From positions 434,001 to 498,000 of the forward strand of contig NZ_JARBFX010000002.1 of the NCBI RefSeq assembly GCF_028863665.1: a stretch of 64,000 bases of DNA. The letters are read 5' to 3'. Every line of letters begins with the position of its first letter. The first letter of the stretch is position 1. The stretch is from Aquabacter sediminis. Lineage in GTDB: Bacteria > Pseudomonadota > Alphaproteobacteria > Rhizobiales > Xanthobacteraceae. Under the pieces are notes generated by a model, which saw only the letters and a program-made list of their open reading frames with translations, did not search any database and was not told the DNA's origin. Positions 51,619 through 60,222 of the stretch are shown in pieces. The position numbers and the translations under genes are program-made.

Positions 51619-53670
51619 ATGTACGCCATCGGCATCGATGTGGGCGGCACCTTCACGGATCTGGTGGTGATCGGCCCCGACCGCAAGGCCGTCTTTGCGA
51701 AGGCGCCCTCCACCCCAGCCGACCAGTCCGTGGGGGTCATGGCTGGTCTTGAGGACCTGGCGGCGAGGGTCGGCCTGACGCGCGCGGACCTGTTGTCGCG
51801 CACGTCACGGCTCGTCCACGGCACGACGGTGGCCACCAACGCGCTTCTGGAGCGCAAGGGCGCGAAGGTGGCGTTGCTGACCACGCATGGCCATCGCGAT
51901 GTGCTGGAAATGCGGGAGGGACTGAAGGGCGACCGCTACGACCTGCGCACGCCCCCGCCGGAACCGCTGGTGCCGCGCGAGCTGCGCCTGGGCGTTCGGG
52001 AGCGCATCGGGCCGGACGGCGCAGTGCGCATTCCCCTCGATCCCGCCTCCCTGGGAGAGGCGATCGAAGCCGTCAAGCGCTCGGGGGCCACCTCTGTGGC
52101 GGTCTGCTATCTCCACGCCTATCGCAACCCCGCCCATGAGATCGAGACGGTGGAGCGCCTGAAGCGCGAACTGCCCGGCCTCTATGTGTCCCGCTCCAGC
52201 GATGTGTGGCCGCAGATCAAGGAATATGAGCGGGTCTCCACCACCGTGGTCAATTCCTATGTGGGTCCGGCGGTGCAGCTTTATCTGCGCAATCTGGAGC
52301 GCAGCCTCGCCGAGGCAGGTTTTTCGGGATCGCTTTTCATCATCCTGTCCCACGGCGGCATGGCGCCCGTGGAGGAGGCGGCGCGGCTGGCGGCCGGCAC
52401 GGCGCTTTCCGGCCCGGCGGGCGGCATTTCCGGTTGCCGGCGCTGCGCCGAGCTGCTCGGCATCGCCGACCTCATCCCCTTCGACATGGGCGGCACCAGC
52501 ACCGACATCTCGTTGATTGCCGATGGCCGCGCCATGCTGACCGCCGATGCCGGACTGGCGGGCCAACGCATCGCCCTGCGCAGCCTCGACATTGCCAGCA
52601 TCGCGGCGGGGGGTGGTTCCATCGCCGCAGTGGATGCCGGCGGCACGCTGCATGTGGGCCCGGCCAGTGCCGGCTCCCAACCCGGCCCGGCCGCCTACGG
52701 GAACGGGGGGACGGCGCCCACCGTCACCGACGCCAATGTGGTGCTGGGCACGCTGGATCCCGACGCCTTCATGGGCGGTCGGCGGCGACTGGACACGGAG
52801 GCGGCGGCCGCGGCCGTCGACACCATCGGCACCGCCCTCGGCATTTCGCGAGACGCGGCGGCGGCCGGCATCTACCGGCTGGTCAACCTGTCCATGGCGG
52901 ATGGCATTCGCCTGATGACCCTGCGCCGGGGCGTCGACCCCCGCCGGTTCGCCATGGTCAGCTTCGGCGGCGCCGCTGGCCTTCATGCGGTCGAAGTGGC
53001 GCGCGAACTGGAAATCCCCCGCGTGGTCGTCCCGGTTGCGGCTTCCGTGCTGTCCGCCTGGGGCATGCTGGCCAGCGACCTGCGCTACGAGGTCAGCCGC
53101 ACCAGCATCGACACGGGCGAGGCGGACCGGGCCGGCGCCATTCGGGCGGTCTTCCAAGAGCTCGAAGAGACCGCCCGCGCCCGCATGCAAGCCTGGTACG
53201 ACGGGCCGGTCCGGCTCGAGCGCTCGGCCGAGATGCGCTATGGCGAGCAGGTGTTCGAGATTGACGTGGACCTGGACGGCCTGGATCTTGCCGCGCCCGA
53301 CTTCCTCGCGCAGATGGACGCCCGCTTCCATCGCCGGCATGAGGAGCTCTACACCTACGCCGCTCCGAACCAGGAGGTCGTCTTCGTGAACGCCCGTGTC
53401 TCGGCGGTAGGAACGGTGCCGAATGTGAGCGAGGATAACGGGTCAGCCCCGATGGCGGGGATGCCTCCCATCCATGCCACGCGCGAAATCCGCTTTCCGA
53501 CCCAAATGCGCGTGCCGGTCTATCGATTCGAGGACCTGCGCCCCGGCCATGCGGTGGAGGGGCCGGCCCTGGTTGTGTCGGAGACAACCACAGTCCTGAT
53601 CGGCGTCCCCGATAGGCTTCGGGTGAATGCGCTCGGCTGGCTGGACATCCAGGTGGGAAAAGGTGCCTGA
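51619..53670 (+). CDS. Hydantoinase A / oxoprolinase family protein (HyuA-like)
   Basis: 683 residues. It contains the Hyd_ant_A_N/ASKHA ATPase motifs GIDVGGTFTDLVV (near residue 4) and FDMGGTSTDISLI (near 290), and SRLVHGTTVATNALLERKGAKVALLTTHGHRDVLEMREG. The C-terminus is the usual DUF/hydantoinase A tail. It is the ATP-binding partner of HyuB. ATG 51619 has GGAAGGAA in front. It ends the operon; a 40-base inverted repeat follows at 53721-53760. Specificity (hydantoin, 5-oxoproline, N-methylhydantoin, acetophenone-type carboxylation) cannot be read from sequence. Confidence 0.92.
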   Translation: MYAIGIDVGGTFTDLVVIGPDRKAVFAKAPSTPADQSVGVMAGLEDLAARVGLTRADLLSRTSRLVHGTTVATNALLERKGAKVALLTTHGHRDVLEMREGLKGDRYDLRTPPPEPLVPRELRLGVRERIGPDGAVRIPLDPASLGEAIEAVKRSGATSVAVCYLHAYRNPAHEIETVERLKRELPGLYVSRSSDVWPQIKEYERVSTTVVNSYVGPAVQLYLRNLERSLAEAGFSGSLFIILSHGGMAPVEEAARLAAGTALSGPAGGISGCRRCAELLGIADLIPFDMGGTSTDISLIADGRAMLTADAGLAGQRIALRSLDIASIAAGGGSIAAVDAGGTLHVGPASAGSQPGPAAYGNGGTAPTVTDANVVLGTLDPDAFMGGRRRLDTEAAAAAVDTIGTALGISRDAAAAGIYRLVNLSMADGIRLMTLRRGVDPRRFAMVSFGGAAGLHAVEVARELEIPRVVVPVAASVLSAWGMLASDLRYEVSRTSIDTGEADRAGAIRAVFQELEETARARMQAWYDGPVRLERSAEMRYGEQVFEIDVDLDGLDLAAPDFLAQMDARFHRRHEELYTYAAPNQEVVFVNARVSAVGTVPNVSEDNGSAPMAGMPPIHATREIRFPTQMRVPVYRFEDLRPGHAVEGPALVVSETTTVLIGVPDRLRVNALGWLDIQVGKGA

Positions 53671-53720
53671 CCATCCAAATGATGGGCGCACCGGAACGGG
53701 TCGAACCTGACATGGAGAAC

Positions 53721-53760
53721 GAGCCCGGTCCGGCGGGGATCCCCGCACTGGACCAGGCTC
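53721..53760 (+). terminator. Long interrupted inverted repeat downstream of hyuA-like gene
   Basis: GAGCC, GGTCC and GCGGGG on the left face CCCCGC, GGACC and GGCTC on the right, with one- to three-base interruptions. The core GCGGGGATCCCCGC (53733-53746) is a perfect palindrome. It lies 50 bases after the hydantoinase A stop. There is no T-run, so termination is inferred from position and stem strength only. Confidence 0.5.
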
Positions 53761-54262
53761 AACGGCTTTGAAGGCGTCTCCCCTCGGGTCGCGGGTCAAC
53801 CCGGTTGGATCATCCTCAATTCCGTGGTCCGCAGTTGGCGTGCCCTGCGGTCCGTTCCTTGCGCAACCTCACGCCGGGGGTGCGCGCAGGATGCCGGTGT
53901 CCAAGGCGCCCCCACCCTTGAACTCGACCCACCTCGCCCGTTCGGCCGCCTCTCCAAAGGCGTACGATCGGGGCCGTGCGCCAGCCCGTCATCGCGCCAG
54001 CCCATAGCCTGGAAGAGCGCGGCGATCTCGGAATATATTATTAGTTGCAAGGTGATCGCAGATAAGGCCGCCCGCTGGACCCGCTCGATCACCACACGTT
54101 CCGCCCGCTGTGACCCGTGCCGACACAAGGGCGGGGACACGCTCGGCATGAGCGCGTGCGGAGCAATATCGGGAACGTTCCTGCAACGGTCCCACATTGT
54201 ATCTTGTGCAGATGGATCCACACTCGTTAAGTGAGTTCGGCTGATGGGATGGAGAAGGCGGC
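53761..54262. other. Non-coding stretch upstream of the LacI-family gene
   Basis: About 500 bases without a convincing gene; small frames are Arg/Pro-rich. It includes an AT-rich patch (54030-54050) and the palindrome GGAACGTTCC at 54172-54181, and so probably contains the promoter of the LacI-type gene. Confidence 0.6.
54172..54181. promoter_or_regulatory. Candidate LacI-family operator
   Basis: GGAACGTTCC is a perfect palindrome with central CG, the type of symmetry favoured by LacI/PurR-family regulators. It lies 82-91 bases upstream of the LacI-type start and may serve autoregulation. Confidence 0.4.
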
Positions 54263-55288
54263 TTGGACGAGGAGGCAAACGAGCGACACGGGCGGGTCAC
54301 CATACATGACGTGGCTGCGGCCGCCGGCGTCTCCAAGTCGACGGTCTCCCGCATTCTGGATGAACGCCTGCCCCGTTCCGAGAGCGACACGGCGCGGCGC
54401 GTGCGCGAAGTGGCGACACGGCTCGGCTATGTGCGCGATGTGTCCGCCGCCAGCCTTAGGCGCGGACAGACCAACACCATCGGCGTCATCGTGCCTCGCC
54501 TCACCGACACGGTCATGGCGATGCTCTACGAGGCCCTGGCGCGGGCCTGCGCCCGCTCGGGCCGCTTCGCCATCGTGGCCACCACCGAGGACGAGCCGCA
54601 CGCGGACCGCACCGCCGCCCAGACGTTGCTTCAACGGGGAGTCGACGGGCTGGTGCTCTCCACGGCGCGGGAAGGCGATGACTTTGCAGGCGAGCTGGCC
54701 GACCGCGGGGTTCCGTTCGTGCTGGCCCTGCGCAGCGATGGGCGCAGCCTTGCATCAGTCGGGGATGATCGCCTGGGCGGCTATCTCGCCACCCGCCACC
54801 TTCTCGACCTCGGCCACCGGCGCATCGGCATCATTGCCGGGCCGGGCTATGCCTCCTCCAGCAAGGGGCGCCTTGAAGGTTATGAGCAGGCGCTGCGGGA
54901 GGCGGGCGTTCCGCTCGATCCGGCGCTGGTGGTGGAATCCACCTTCGGAATCGATTCGGGGGCGGAGGCGGCCGAACGGCTGATGGACCTGCCGCAGCCA
55001 CCCACCGCGCTCTTCGCGGTGAACGACAACACCGCCATCGGCGCCCTCTCCACCCTCGCTCGGCGCGGGCTCTCGGTGCCGGGAGATGTGTCACTGGTGG
55101 GCTATAACGACATTCCCATTGTCAGCCGCCTGCCCATTCCGCTCACCACTGTGCGCGTGCCCTTCGACCAGATCGCAAGCGCCGCGCTGGAACTGATGAC
55201 CCGCCCCCCGGACATGGCCGGCGCACGCCTCCGCATTGCCGCCCCCACACTGATCCCCCGACGCTCCACCGCTTCGCCCCGCCGGTGA
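54263..55288 (+). CDS. LacI-family transcriptional regulator
   Basis: 341 residues. The helix-turn-helix is VTIHDVAAAAGVSKSTVSRIL with the usual hinge (SAASLRRGQTNTIGVIVPRLTD), followed by a periplasmic-binding-protein-like ligand domain (VDGLVLSTAREGDD, DRLGGYLATRHLLDLGHRRIGIIAGP, GYNDIPIVSRL). The ligand is unknown. It starts with TTG 54263, supported by GGAGAAGG five bases in front. No sugar or nucleoside gene lies beside it; its neighbours are the hydantoinase operon and bioR, so its target is unclear. Confidence 0.9.
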   Translation: MDEEANERHGRVTIHDVAAAAGVSKSTVSRILDERLPRSESDTARRVREVATRLGYVRDVSAASLRRGQTNTIGVIVPRLTDTVMAMLYEALARACARSGRFAIVATTEDEPHADRTAAQTLLQRGVDGLVLSTAREGDDFAGELADRGVPFVLALRSDGRSLASVGDDRLGGYLATRHLLDLGHRRIGIIAGPGYASSSKGRLEGYEQALREAGVPLDPALVVESTFGIDSGAEAAERLMDLPQPPTALFAVNDNTAIGALSTLARRGLSVPGDVSLVGYNDIPIVSRLPIPLTTVRVPFDQIASAALELMTRPPDMAGARLRIAAPTLIPRRSTASPRR

Positions 55289-55342
55289 GACCCGGACCGG
55301 TCGGGGCGCTGCCGGTCCAGACGAACTGGCGGCGAGAGGTCT

Positions 55343-55352
55343 TTATCTATAA
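55343..55352. promoter_or_regulatory. BioR box upstream of bioR
   Basis: TTATCTATAA matches the published BioR consensus of alphaproteobacteria exactly. It lies 43 bases before the bioR ATG, implying autorepression. Confidence 0.88.
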
Positions 55353-55394
55353 TCCTCCCTCCACTCCCGCTGACAGGGCGCATTGGAGAGGGAC

Positions 55395-56063
55395 ATGCCG
55401 CCGGACACCCAGGAGACACGGGCCGCCCGCATCAGCCGCATTCTGGCGGAGCGGATCATTTCCGGGGAGATCGAGCCCGGCGCGCGACTGCGGCAGGACC
55501 ATGTGGCGGAGGAATTCGGCGCCAGCCACGTGCCGGTTCGGGAAGCCTTCCGCCGCCTGGAGGCCCAAGGTCTGGCGGTGAGCGAGCCGCGCCGGGGCGT
55601 GCGGGTGGCAGCCTTCGATCTGGCAGAAGTGAAGGAAGTGGCGCAGATGCGCGCCGCCCTTGAGGTTCTGGCCCTGCGACACGCCGCTCTCAGGCTGAGC
55701 CCGTCGGACCTCGACGCGGCGGAAGATGCCGCCCGCGCCTGCGACAATTCCAGCGATGTGCGGGCCTTCGAGGAGGCCAATCGGCGCTTTCACCGCCTCA
55801 TCGTCACGCCGTGCGGCATGGGGCGCCTGCTGACAACCATCGACGACCTGCATGCGGCCAGCGCCCGCTTCCTGTTCGCCGCATGGCGCTCCAACTGGGA
55901 GGCCCGCACCGACCACGACCATCGCGCCATCCTCGCGGCCTTGCGCAAGGGGGAGGTGGACGGCGCCTGCGCGATCCTGGCTCGTCATGTCCAGTGGATC
56001 GGCCATCGGCCCGTTGCGGGAAAGGGTGGTGCCGCCCGGGATGTCTTCGCCATCGTCGGCTGA
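55395..56063 (+). CDS. bioR: GntR-family biotin regulator BioR
   Basis: 222 residues. An N-terminal GntR winged helix (RISRILAERIISGEIEPGARLRQDHVAEEFGASHVPVREAFRRLEAQGLA) precedes an FCD ligand domain with metal-type residues (FEEANRRFHRLIV, DHDHRAILAALRKGEVDGACAILARHV). BioR represses biotin genes in alphaproteobacteria. The assignment rests on the TTATCTATA-type boxes in front of this gene and bioY, and on direct linkage to bioY. ATG 55395 with GGAGAGGG in front is chosen; a TTG at 55383 is in frame. Confidence 0.92.
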   Translation: MPPDTQETRAARISRILAERIISGEIEPGARLRQDHVAEEFGASHVPVREAFRRLEAQGLAVSEPRRGVRVAAFDLAEVKEVAQMRAALEVLALRHAALRLSPSDLDAAEDAARACDNSSDVRAFEEANRRFHRLIVTPCGMGRLLTTIDDLHAASARFLFAAWRSNWEARTDHDHRAILAALRKGEVDGACAILARHVQWIGHRPVAGKGGAARDVFAIVG

Positions 56064-56073
56064 TTATCTATAG
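56064..56073. promoter_or_regulatory. BioR box 1 upstream of bioY
   Basis: TTATCTATAG differs from the BioR consensus at the last base. It begins right after the bioR stop codon, 78 bases before the bioY ATG. Confidence 0.8.
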
Positions 56074-56126
56074 TTTAATTGCTTTTCAGGGCGATCATCT
56101 GCCTTCATCATAGAGAGGATAGATTT

Positions 56127-56136
56127 TTATCTATAG
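56127..56136. promoter_or_regulatory. BioR box 2 upstream of bioY
   Basis: A second TTATCTATAG, identical to box 1 and 63 bases downstream of it (about six helical turns), ends 14 bases before the bioY ATG and close to its ribosome site. Confidence 0.83.
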
Positions 56137-56150
56137 TTTGAGGAGAGCCC

Positions 56151-56717
56151 ATGCACCCGTCCCTCACCCAATCGCCCGCGGCCTGGCGCATCACTGCCCG
56201 GCAGGGCCTTGCCCTGATCGCCGGAGTGGCGCTGCTGACGCTGAGCGCCAAGATTCGCATTCCCCTCGGCCCGGTTCCGATCACCCTCCAGACCTTCGCC
56301 GTTCTGGCACTGGCGACGACGCTCGGGCCTCGCCTCGCCGTGGCGACGATGCTCGCCTATCTCGGCGCGGGCGCCGCCGGCTTGCCCGTGTTCGCCGGCA
56401 CGCCGGAACGCGGCATTGGCCTTGCCTATATGATGGGTCCCACCGCCGGCTATCTGGCGGGCTTCCTCGTGGCCACCGTCGTGACCAGCCGCGCCGCGGA
56501 AGGCCGGGGTCTTCTGGGCCGGACGGCCGCGATGCTGGCCGGTGTGGCCGCCATTTATGGCCTCGGCCTGTCCTGGCTTGCGCTCTATGTGCCGGCTGAC
56601 AAGCTGCTCGCCTTCGGCTTTACGCCCTTCATCATCGGCGATCTCGTGGAGGCCGCCCTTGCCGCCGGCTTGACCCTCGTGGTTTCTCGCGAAGCGATCG
56701 CCCGCCTGATGCGCTGA
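56151..56717 (+). CDS. bioY: Biotin transporter BioY
   Basis: 188 residues, the S-component of energy-coupling-factor biotin importers, with about six membrane segments. The family pattern is clear: LGPVPITLQTFAVLALATTLGPRLAVATMLAYLGAGAAGLPVFAG and the GPTAGYLAGF region. No bioM/bioN genes lie beside it, so it is a solitary BioY, which in some alphaproteobacteria works alone or with distant ATPase components. GAGGAGAG precedes the ATG. Two BioR boxes lie in front, so biotin should repress it. Confidence 0.96.
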   Translation: MHPSLTQSPAAWRITARQGLALIAGVALLTLSAKIRIPLGPVPITLQTFAVLALATTLGPRLAVATMLAYLGAGAAGLPVFAGTPERGIGLAYMMGPTAGYLAGFLVATVVTSRAAEGRGLLGRTAAMLAGVAAIYGLGLSWLALYVPADKLLAFGFTPFIIGDLVEAALAAGLTLVVSREAIARLMR

Positions 56718-56888
56718 GCCATCAGCCCCGCAAAGGGGCCGGGGAGAGGCGCGCATTTCACATGCCCCCTCCCCTGCCCCAAATTGGCGTGCGTGTGTTG
56801 CGCGCGCCGATCTGACCTGCTCCCCACCGATTGGCCTTGCACGCAGCGCCTTGAAAAAGTAAGCACGGTCCACGCCTTGTCGGCCTGT

Positions 56889-56965
56889 CGGAGCATAGCG
56901 CAGCCTGGTAGCGCATCTGCTTTGGGAGCAGAGGGTCGCAGGTTCAAATCCTGCTGCTCCGACCA
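56889..56965 (+). tRNA. tRNA-Pro (anticodon TGG)
   Basis: CGGAGCA (56889-56895) pairs with TGCTCCG (56955-56961), followed by encoded ACCA. The anticodon stem TCTGC/GCAGA holds TTTGGGA, giving anticodon TGG. D-arm GCGCAGCCTGGTAGCGC and T-arm GCAGGTTCAAATCCTGC are normal. Confidence 0.96.
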
Positions 56966-57222
56966 CCACTTCGGCACATGAGCGCTGCCCGTTCACAGCC
57001 CTTTCGGGGATAAGGGCGCCCCACGTGCCGCGCCTGCGCGCATGATGGCCGCGCCTTTGCCCGATCTCTCAGCCTGATCAACGGGTCATATCGGCAACAG
57101 CGGCGCGGCTTGCGCTGGCGGCATCCCGCGCTTCATTCGATGGAAGAGCCGATCTTTCCCCTCCACGGCGCAGCAGGAGGTCGCCTTTCCCTTGGGCCAG
57201 CCCCATCGCCCGAACAAACGAA

Positions 57223-57250
57223 AACGAGCGACCCTTTCGGGCCGCCCGTT
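57223..57250 (-). terminator. Terminator-like hairpin after porin 1
   Basis: On the minus strand AACGGGCGGCCC pairs with GGGTCGCTCGTT around a GAAA tetraloop (12 pairs, two of them G-U), followed by a T-rich TTCGTTTGTT. It lies 30 bases after the porin stop. The rest of the 314-base stretch between the tRNA (56965) and the porin (57280) holds nothing else I can assign. Confidence 0.7.
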
Positions 57251-57279
57251 GCGCAAGGATGCAAGAGACCTCAGGCAGA

Positions 57280-58542
57280 TCAGAAGGTGCGGGCAAACAT
57301 CAGGAGCACCTGATGGGCCTTCTGCGAGGAGACCGGCAAGCCGTAGCCGGTGTCCACATAACCATTCGCCTGCCACACATTGTAGTCGTACTGCAGGGTG
57401 ATCGCGAGCGGCTCCACCGGGGACCAGGTGAGGTTGGCGCCCACATTGTAGTTGGTGCCGCTCGTGGCGCCGTACGCCACCTGTGCGGTGGGGTCGTTGA
57501 GATCGAACCGCGCATAGCCGCCAAACACGGCGGTGTTCCACTTCTCGTTCCAATTGTGCAGCAACTGGCCGACGATGTTCCAGCCGCTCACGCGCGAGAG
57601 CGAGCCATTGGCGTTGATGTAGGCATCCGGCGGCTGGAACTCGCCGCTGGCATTGATGAGACCGAGATAGGAGATGGCGCCGTCCACATAGGCCGACTGC
57701 AGGTAGAGATTGTCACCCTCACCCAGGAAGGGAAGGTTGAACATCACGCCGGCCTGCAAGGCATAGCCCCAGGAGCTGGTGGTTGGCCCGAGGAAGTCGG
57801 CCGTGGTGGAAGCGACCACCTGGTGCAAAGCGCCGGACAGCTGCCACTGGCCCCACTTGCCCTCCTGGCCGAAGGCACCGACGAATTCCGGCATGCGCGC
57901 GCCGGTCTGGTAATTGTCGGTGACGTCCGGCCAAGCGGGATCGGAGGGAGACACGCCGCTATTGCGGACGGAGGCGTCTTCCAGCGATGCCTTGGCCACG
58001 AAACCGTTGGCAAATTCCCAGGTGTAGCCGGCCAAGGTGATGCGGGTGTCGTCGCCGATGGTGGCCGGATCGGTACCCATCACGTTGGCGTTGGCGTAGA
58101 AATCAAAGAAAGACTGGGCGTAGCCGAAGGTGAAACCCGCGAACTGGATATAGATGTTCCAGGGTGCCACTTCGGAGGTGTTGGGTCCATCGGAGAACAT
58201 GTCCGAGGTCCGCCAGCGCAAACGCACGTCCATATAGGCACGCAGGGTGCCGTAGTCTGTCGCCGTGCGCGAATCCACCTGCAGGCCGAAGGTGGCGATG
58301 GAATAGGTCTTGTTATAATTGCTGGGATAATCGGTATAGGTATTATAATAACCTTCAGCCCAGGTGTATCCGCCGATCTTGAGGCAGGTGTCGCTACCGG
58401 GAACATAATAGAAGCCCGGTCCCTCGGCGGTGCACTGGCGCACATAAGTGGCCCCTGCCGCCTTCACCGGAAGGTCGGCCGCCACAACGGCCGTGGACGC
58501 AACGCTCGCCGCCACAGCAAGCCCCAGTCCCCGAATGTTCAT
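57280..58542 (-). CDS. Outer-membrane porin, alphaproteobacterial Omp2/PorA-like (porin_2)
   Basis: 420 residues. A signal peptide of about 23 residues (MNIRGLGLAVAASVASTAVVAADLPVK) precedes the family start motif: a cysteine pair in YVRQCTAEGPGFYYVPGSDTCLKIGGY, as in Brucella Omp2b and rhizobial porins. The body is Tyr/Gly-rich amphipathic beta-strand and the protein ends in Phe (ARTF), needed for barrel assembly. It should form a trimeric channel for small solutes. ATG 58542 has GGGGG in front; residues upstream in the frame do not fit. A terminator follows at 57223-57250. Confidence 0.92.
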   Translation of the reverse strand: MNIRGLGLAVAASVASTAVVAADLPVKAAGATYVRQCTAEGPGFYYVPGSDTCLKIGGYTWAEGYYNTYTDYPSNYNKTYSIATFGLQVDSRTATDYGTLRAYMDVRLRWRTSDMFSDGPNTSEVAPWNIYIQFAGFTFGYAQSFFDFYANANVMGTDPATIGDDTRITLAGYTWEFANGFVAKASLEDASVRNSGVSPSDPAWPDVTDNYQTGARMPEFVGAFGQEGKWGQWQLSGALHQVVASTTADFLGPTTSSWGYALQAGVMFNLPFLGEGDNLYLQSAYVDGAISYLGLINASGEFQPPDAYINANGSLSRVSGWNIVGQLLHNWNEKWNTAVFGGYARFDLNDPTAQVAYGATSGTNYNVGANLTWSPVEPLAITLQYDYNVWQANGYVDTGYGLPVSSQKAHQVLLMFARTF

Positions 58543-58732
58543 GATAACCCCCAAGCCTCGCCCGTCCCGCAAAGGGAATACACTCTGGCGAACCAAATCA
58601 ACTGCCAAGCTAATATGACACTTTATCTGAGGTTGCACAGCACGATTCAAGTGCCAAACCACACTTTTGATATATTATAACATTTAGAAACAAGCAAGGC
58701 CCAAGAACAGCGTACAGAACCACGTCCGCTAG

Positions 58733-58767
58733 ACAATAAAAAACCCCGGCGATTGCTCGCCGGGGTT
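58733..58767 (-). terminator. Rho-independent terminator after porin 2
   Basis: AACCCCGGCG (58742-58751) and CGCCGGGGTT (58758-58767) form a perfect 10-base-pair stem with a 6-base loop. On the minus strand a U-run (UUUUUUAUU) follows. It lies 25 bases after the second porin stop. Confidence 0.93.
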
Positions 58768-58791
58768 CTTCCTGAGACCAGAAAGACTGGA

Positions 58792-60222
58792 TCAGAAGTT
58801 GCGCTGGGCGCGGATGCCGCCCGACCACACGTCGGTGGAGCCACCGGCGATCGTGGTGGGAACCGTGGAGGCATTGCCACCGCGGGCGTAGAGCGGCGAG
58901 TCGCCGTCGACCTTGGAGTAGAGGACTTCCACACCGAGGTCGAGGTTCTTGACCGGCGACCAGATGGTGTTGGCGCCGACCTGCCACATCTGGGTGCTGT
59001 AGGCGTTGAGGGTGTTGTAGGGCACGTCCACGGAGACGTAGCCACCGAACACCGCCGAACGGATGCCGGGGGTCCAGAAGTGACGGTACTGAGCCTGGAT
59101 GGCCCAGCCGGACTCCTTGGAGAAGCCGGTGCCGGTCCAGATCGCGTCGGCGAGCGGGTAGTAGGCGCCGGAGATGGCGTTGGCCACGCCGCCCACGGAG
59201 ATGGAGCCGAGAGCGGTCGCGCGGCCCTGGGACGTGCCAGAGAGGCCGAGGTAGCTCAGAGCGCCGTCAGCATAGTTGGCCTGGATATACAGGCTGTCGC
59301 CGGGGGAGAGCATGGGGAGCTTGAACTCCACCGAGCCACCGAGCGCCCAACCCCAGCTGTCCGTGGAGGACTGGCCGACATAAGCCACGCCGGGAACGGC
59401 GGTGGGGGTCATAGCAGCGACCTGGTGCAGGGCGCCGGAGAGCATCGCGGTACCCCAAGCCTGGTCGAGGCGCAGGTTGGCGACGATATCGGGAGCGGAC
59501 TGGCCGTCCTGATAGCTGGTGTAGCCGCCGCCAGCGTTGGTGAAGGAGGCGGAGTTGTACTGGATGCCGGTGATGCGGTTGGCGGCGTCTTCCAGGGCGA
59601 GGGTCGCCGAGAAGCCGTTGCCGAACTGCGCGGTGTAGCCGAGGACGGTGGTCCACTGGTAGGAACCAGCATACAGCGTCGTCAGAGCGTAGTTGATACC
59701 GGTGTCGAAGAACGACTGGGTATAACCGAAGGTGAAGCCCGCGAACTGGATGAACGCGCGCTCGAAGTACAGGCCGGAACCAGCCGGGCTGCCTGCAGAC
59801 GCCTGCGAATCCCAGTTCATGCCGAAGCGGATGTACGAACGCAGCACGCCGTAGTCGGTGGCGGTGCGGGCGTCCATGTCGAACACGGCGCGAGCGCGGG
59901 TCAGGTAGTCGGGCGAGTCCGTCGTGGAGAGCGGATAGCCAGCGACGCCGCCGCCGGGCGCGTTGAACGCGATGGCGCCGATGTTGGAGATCGCGGGGTT
60001 AAACGTGCCGACCGCGTTGATGTACGTGTCGAAACGGGCATAACCACCGATCTTGAGGCAGGTGTCGGTGCCGGGAATGTAATAGTAGCCCGCGCCGTAA
60101 GCGGAGCACACCTTCACATATTCCACAGCCTTTGCCTTCACAGGCAGATCGGCGGCCTGGGCTCCAGCCACCGCGACGAGACCCGCCGCGCTGCCGAGGA
60201 GAAGGCTCTTCACCATCTTCAT
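58792..60222 (-). CDS. Outer-membrane porin, alphaproteobacterial Omp2/PorA-like (second copy)
   Basis: 476 residues. It has a signal peptide (MKMVKSLLLGSAAGLVAVAGAQAADLPVK) and the same cysteine-pair start (KVCSAYGAGYYYIPGTDTCLKIGGY) as the first porin. A central region ARTATDYGVLRSYIRFGMNW is close to that of porin 1, and the protein ends ...GIRAQRNF. It is about 56 residues longer than porin 1, mostly in external-loop-like segments. GGAGG is six bases before ATG 60222. Its own terminator follows, so the two porins are separate transcription units. Confidence 0.93.
   Translation of the reverse strand: MKMVKSLLLGSAAGLVAVAGAQAADLPVKAKAVEYVKVCSAYGAGYYYIPGTDTCLKIGGYARFDTYINAVGTFNPAISNIGAIAFNAPGGGVAGYPLSTTDSPDYLTRARAVFDMDARTATDYGVLRSYIRFGMNWDSQASAGSPAGSGLYFERAFIQFAGFTFGYTQSFFDTGINYALTTLYAGSYQWTTVLGYTAQFGNGFSATLALEDAANRITGIQYNSASFTNAGGGYTSYQDGQSAPDIVANLRLDQAWGTAMLSGALHQVAAMTPTAVPGVAYVGQSSTDSWGWALGGSVEFKLPMLSPGDSLYIQANYADGALSYLGLSGTSQGRATALGSISVGGVANAISGAYYPLADAIWTGTGFSKESGWAIQAQYRHFWTPGIRSAVFGGYVSVDVPYNTLNAYSTQMWQVGANTIWSPVKNLDLGVEVLYSKVDGDSPLYARGGNASTVPTTIAGGSTDVWSGGIRAQRNF

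Noticed and set aside
56127-56996. 289-residue minus-strand open frame across bioY and tRNA-Pro
   Set aside because: It overlaps a clear bioY and a complete tRNA; its N-terminal part is simply the complement of the tRNA.
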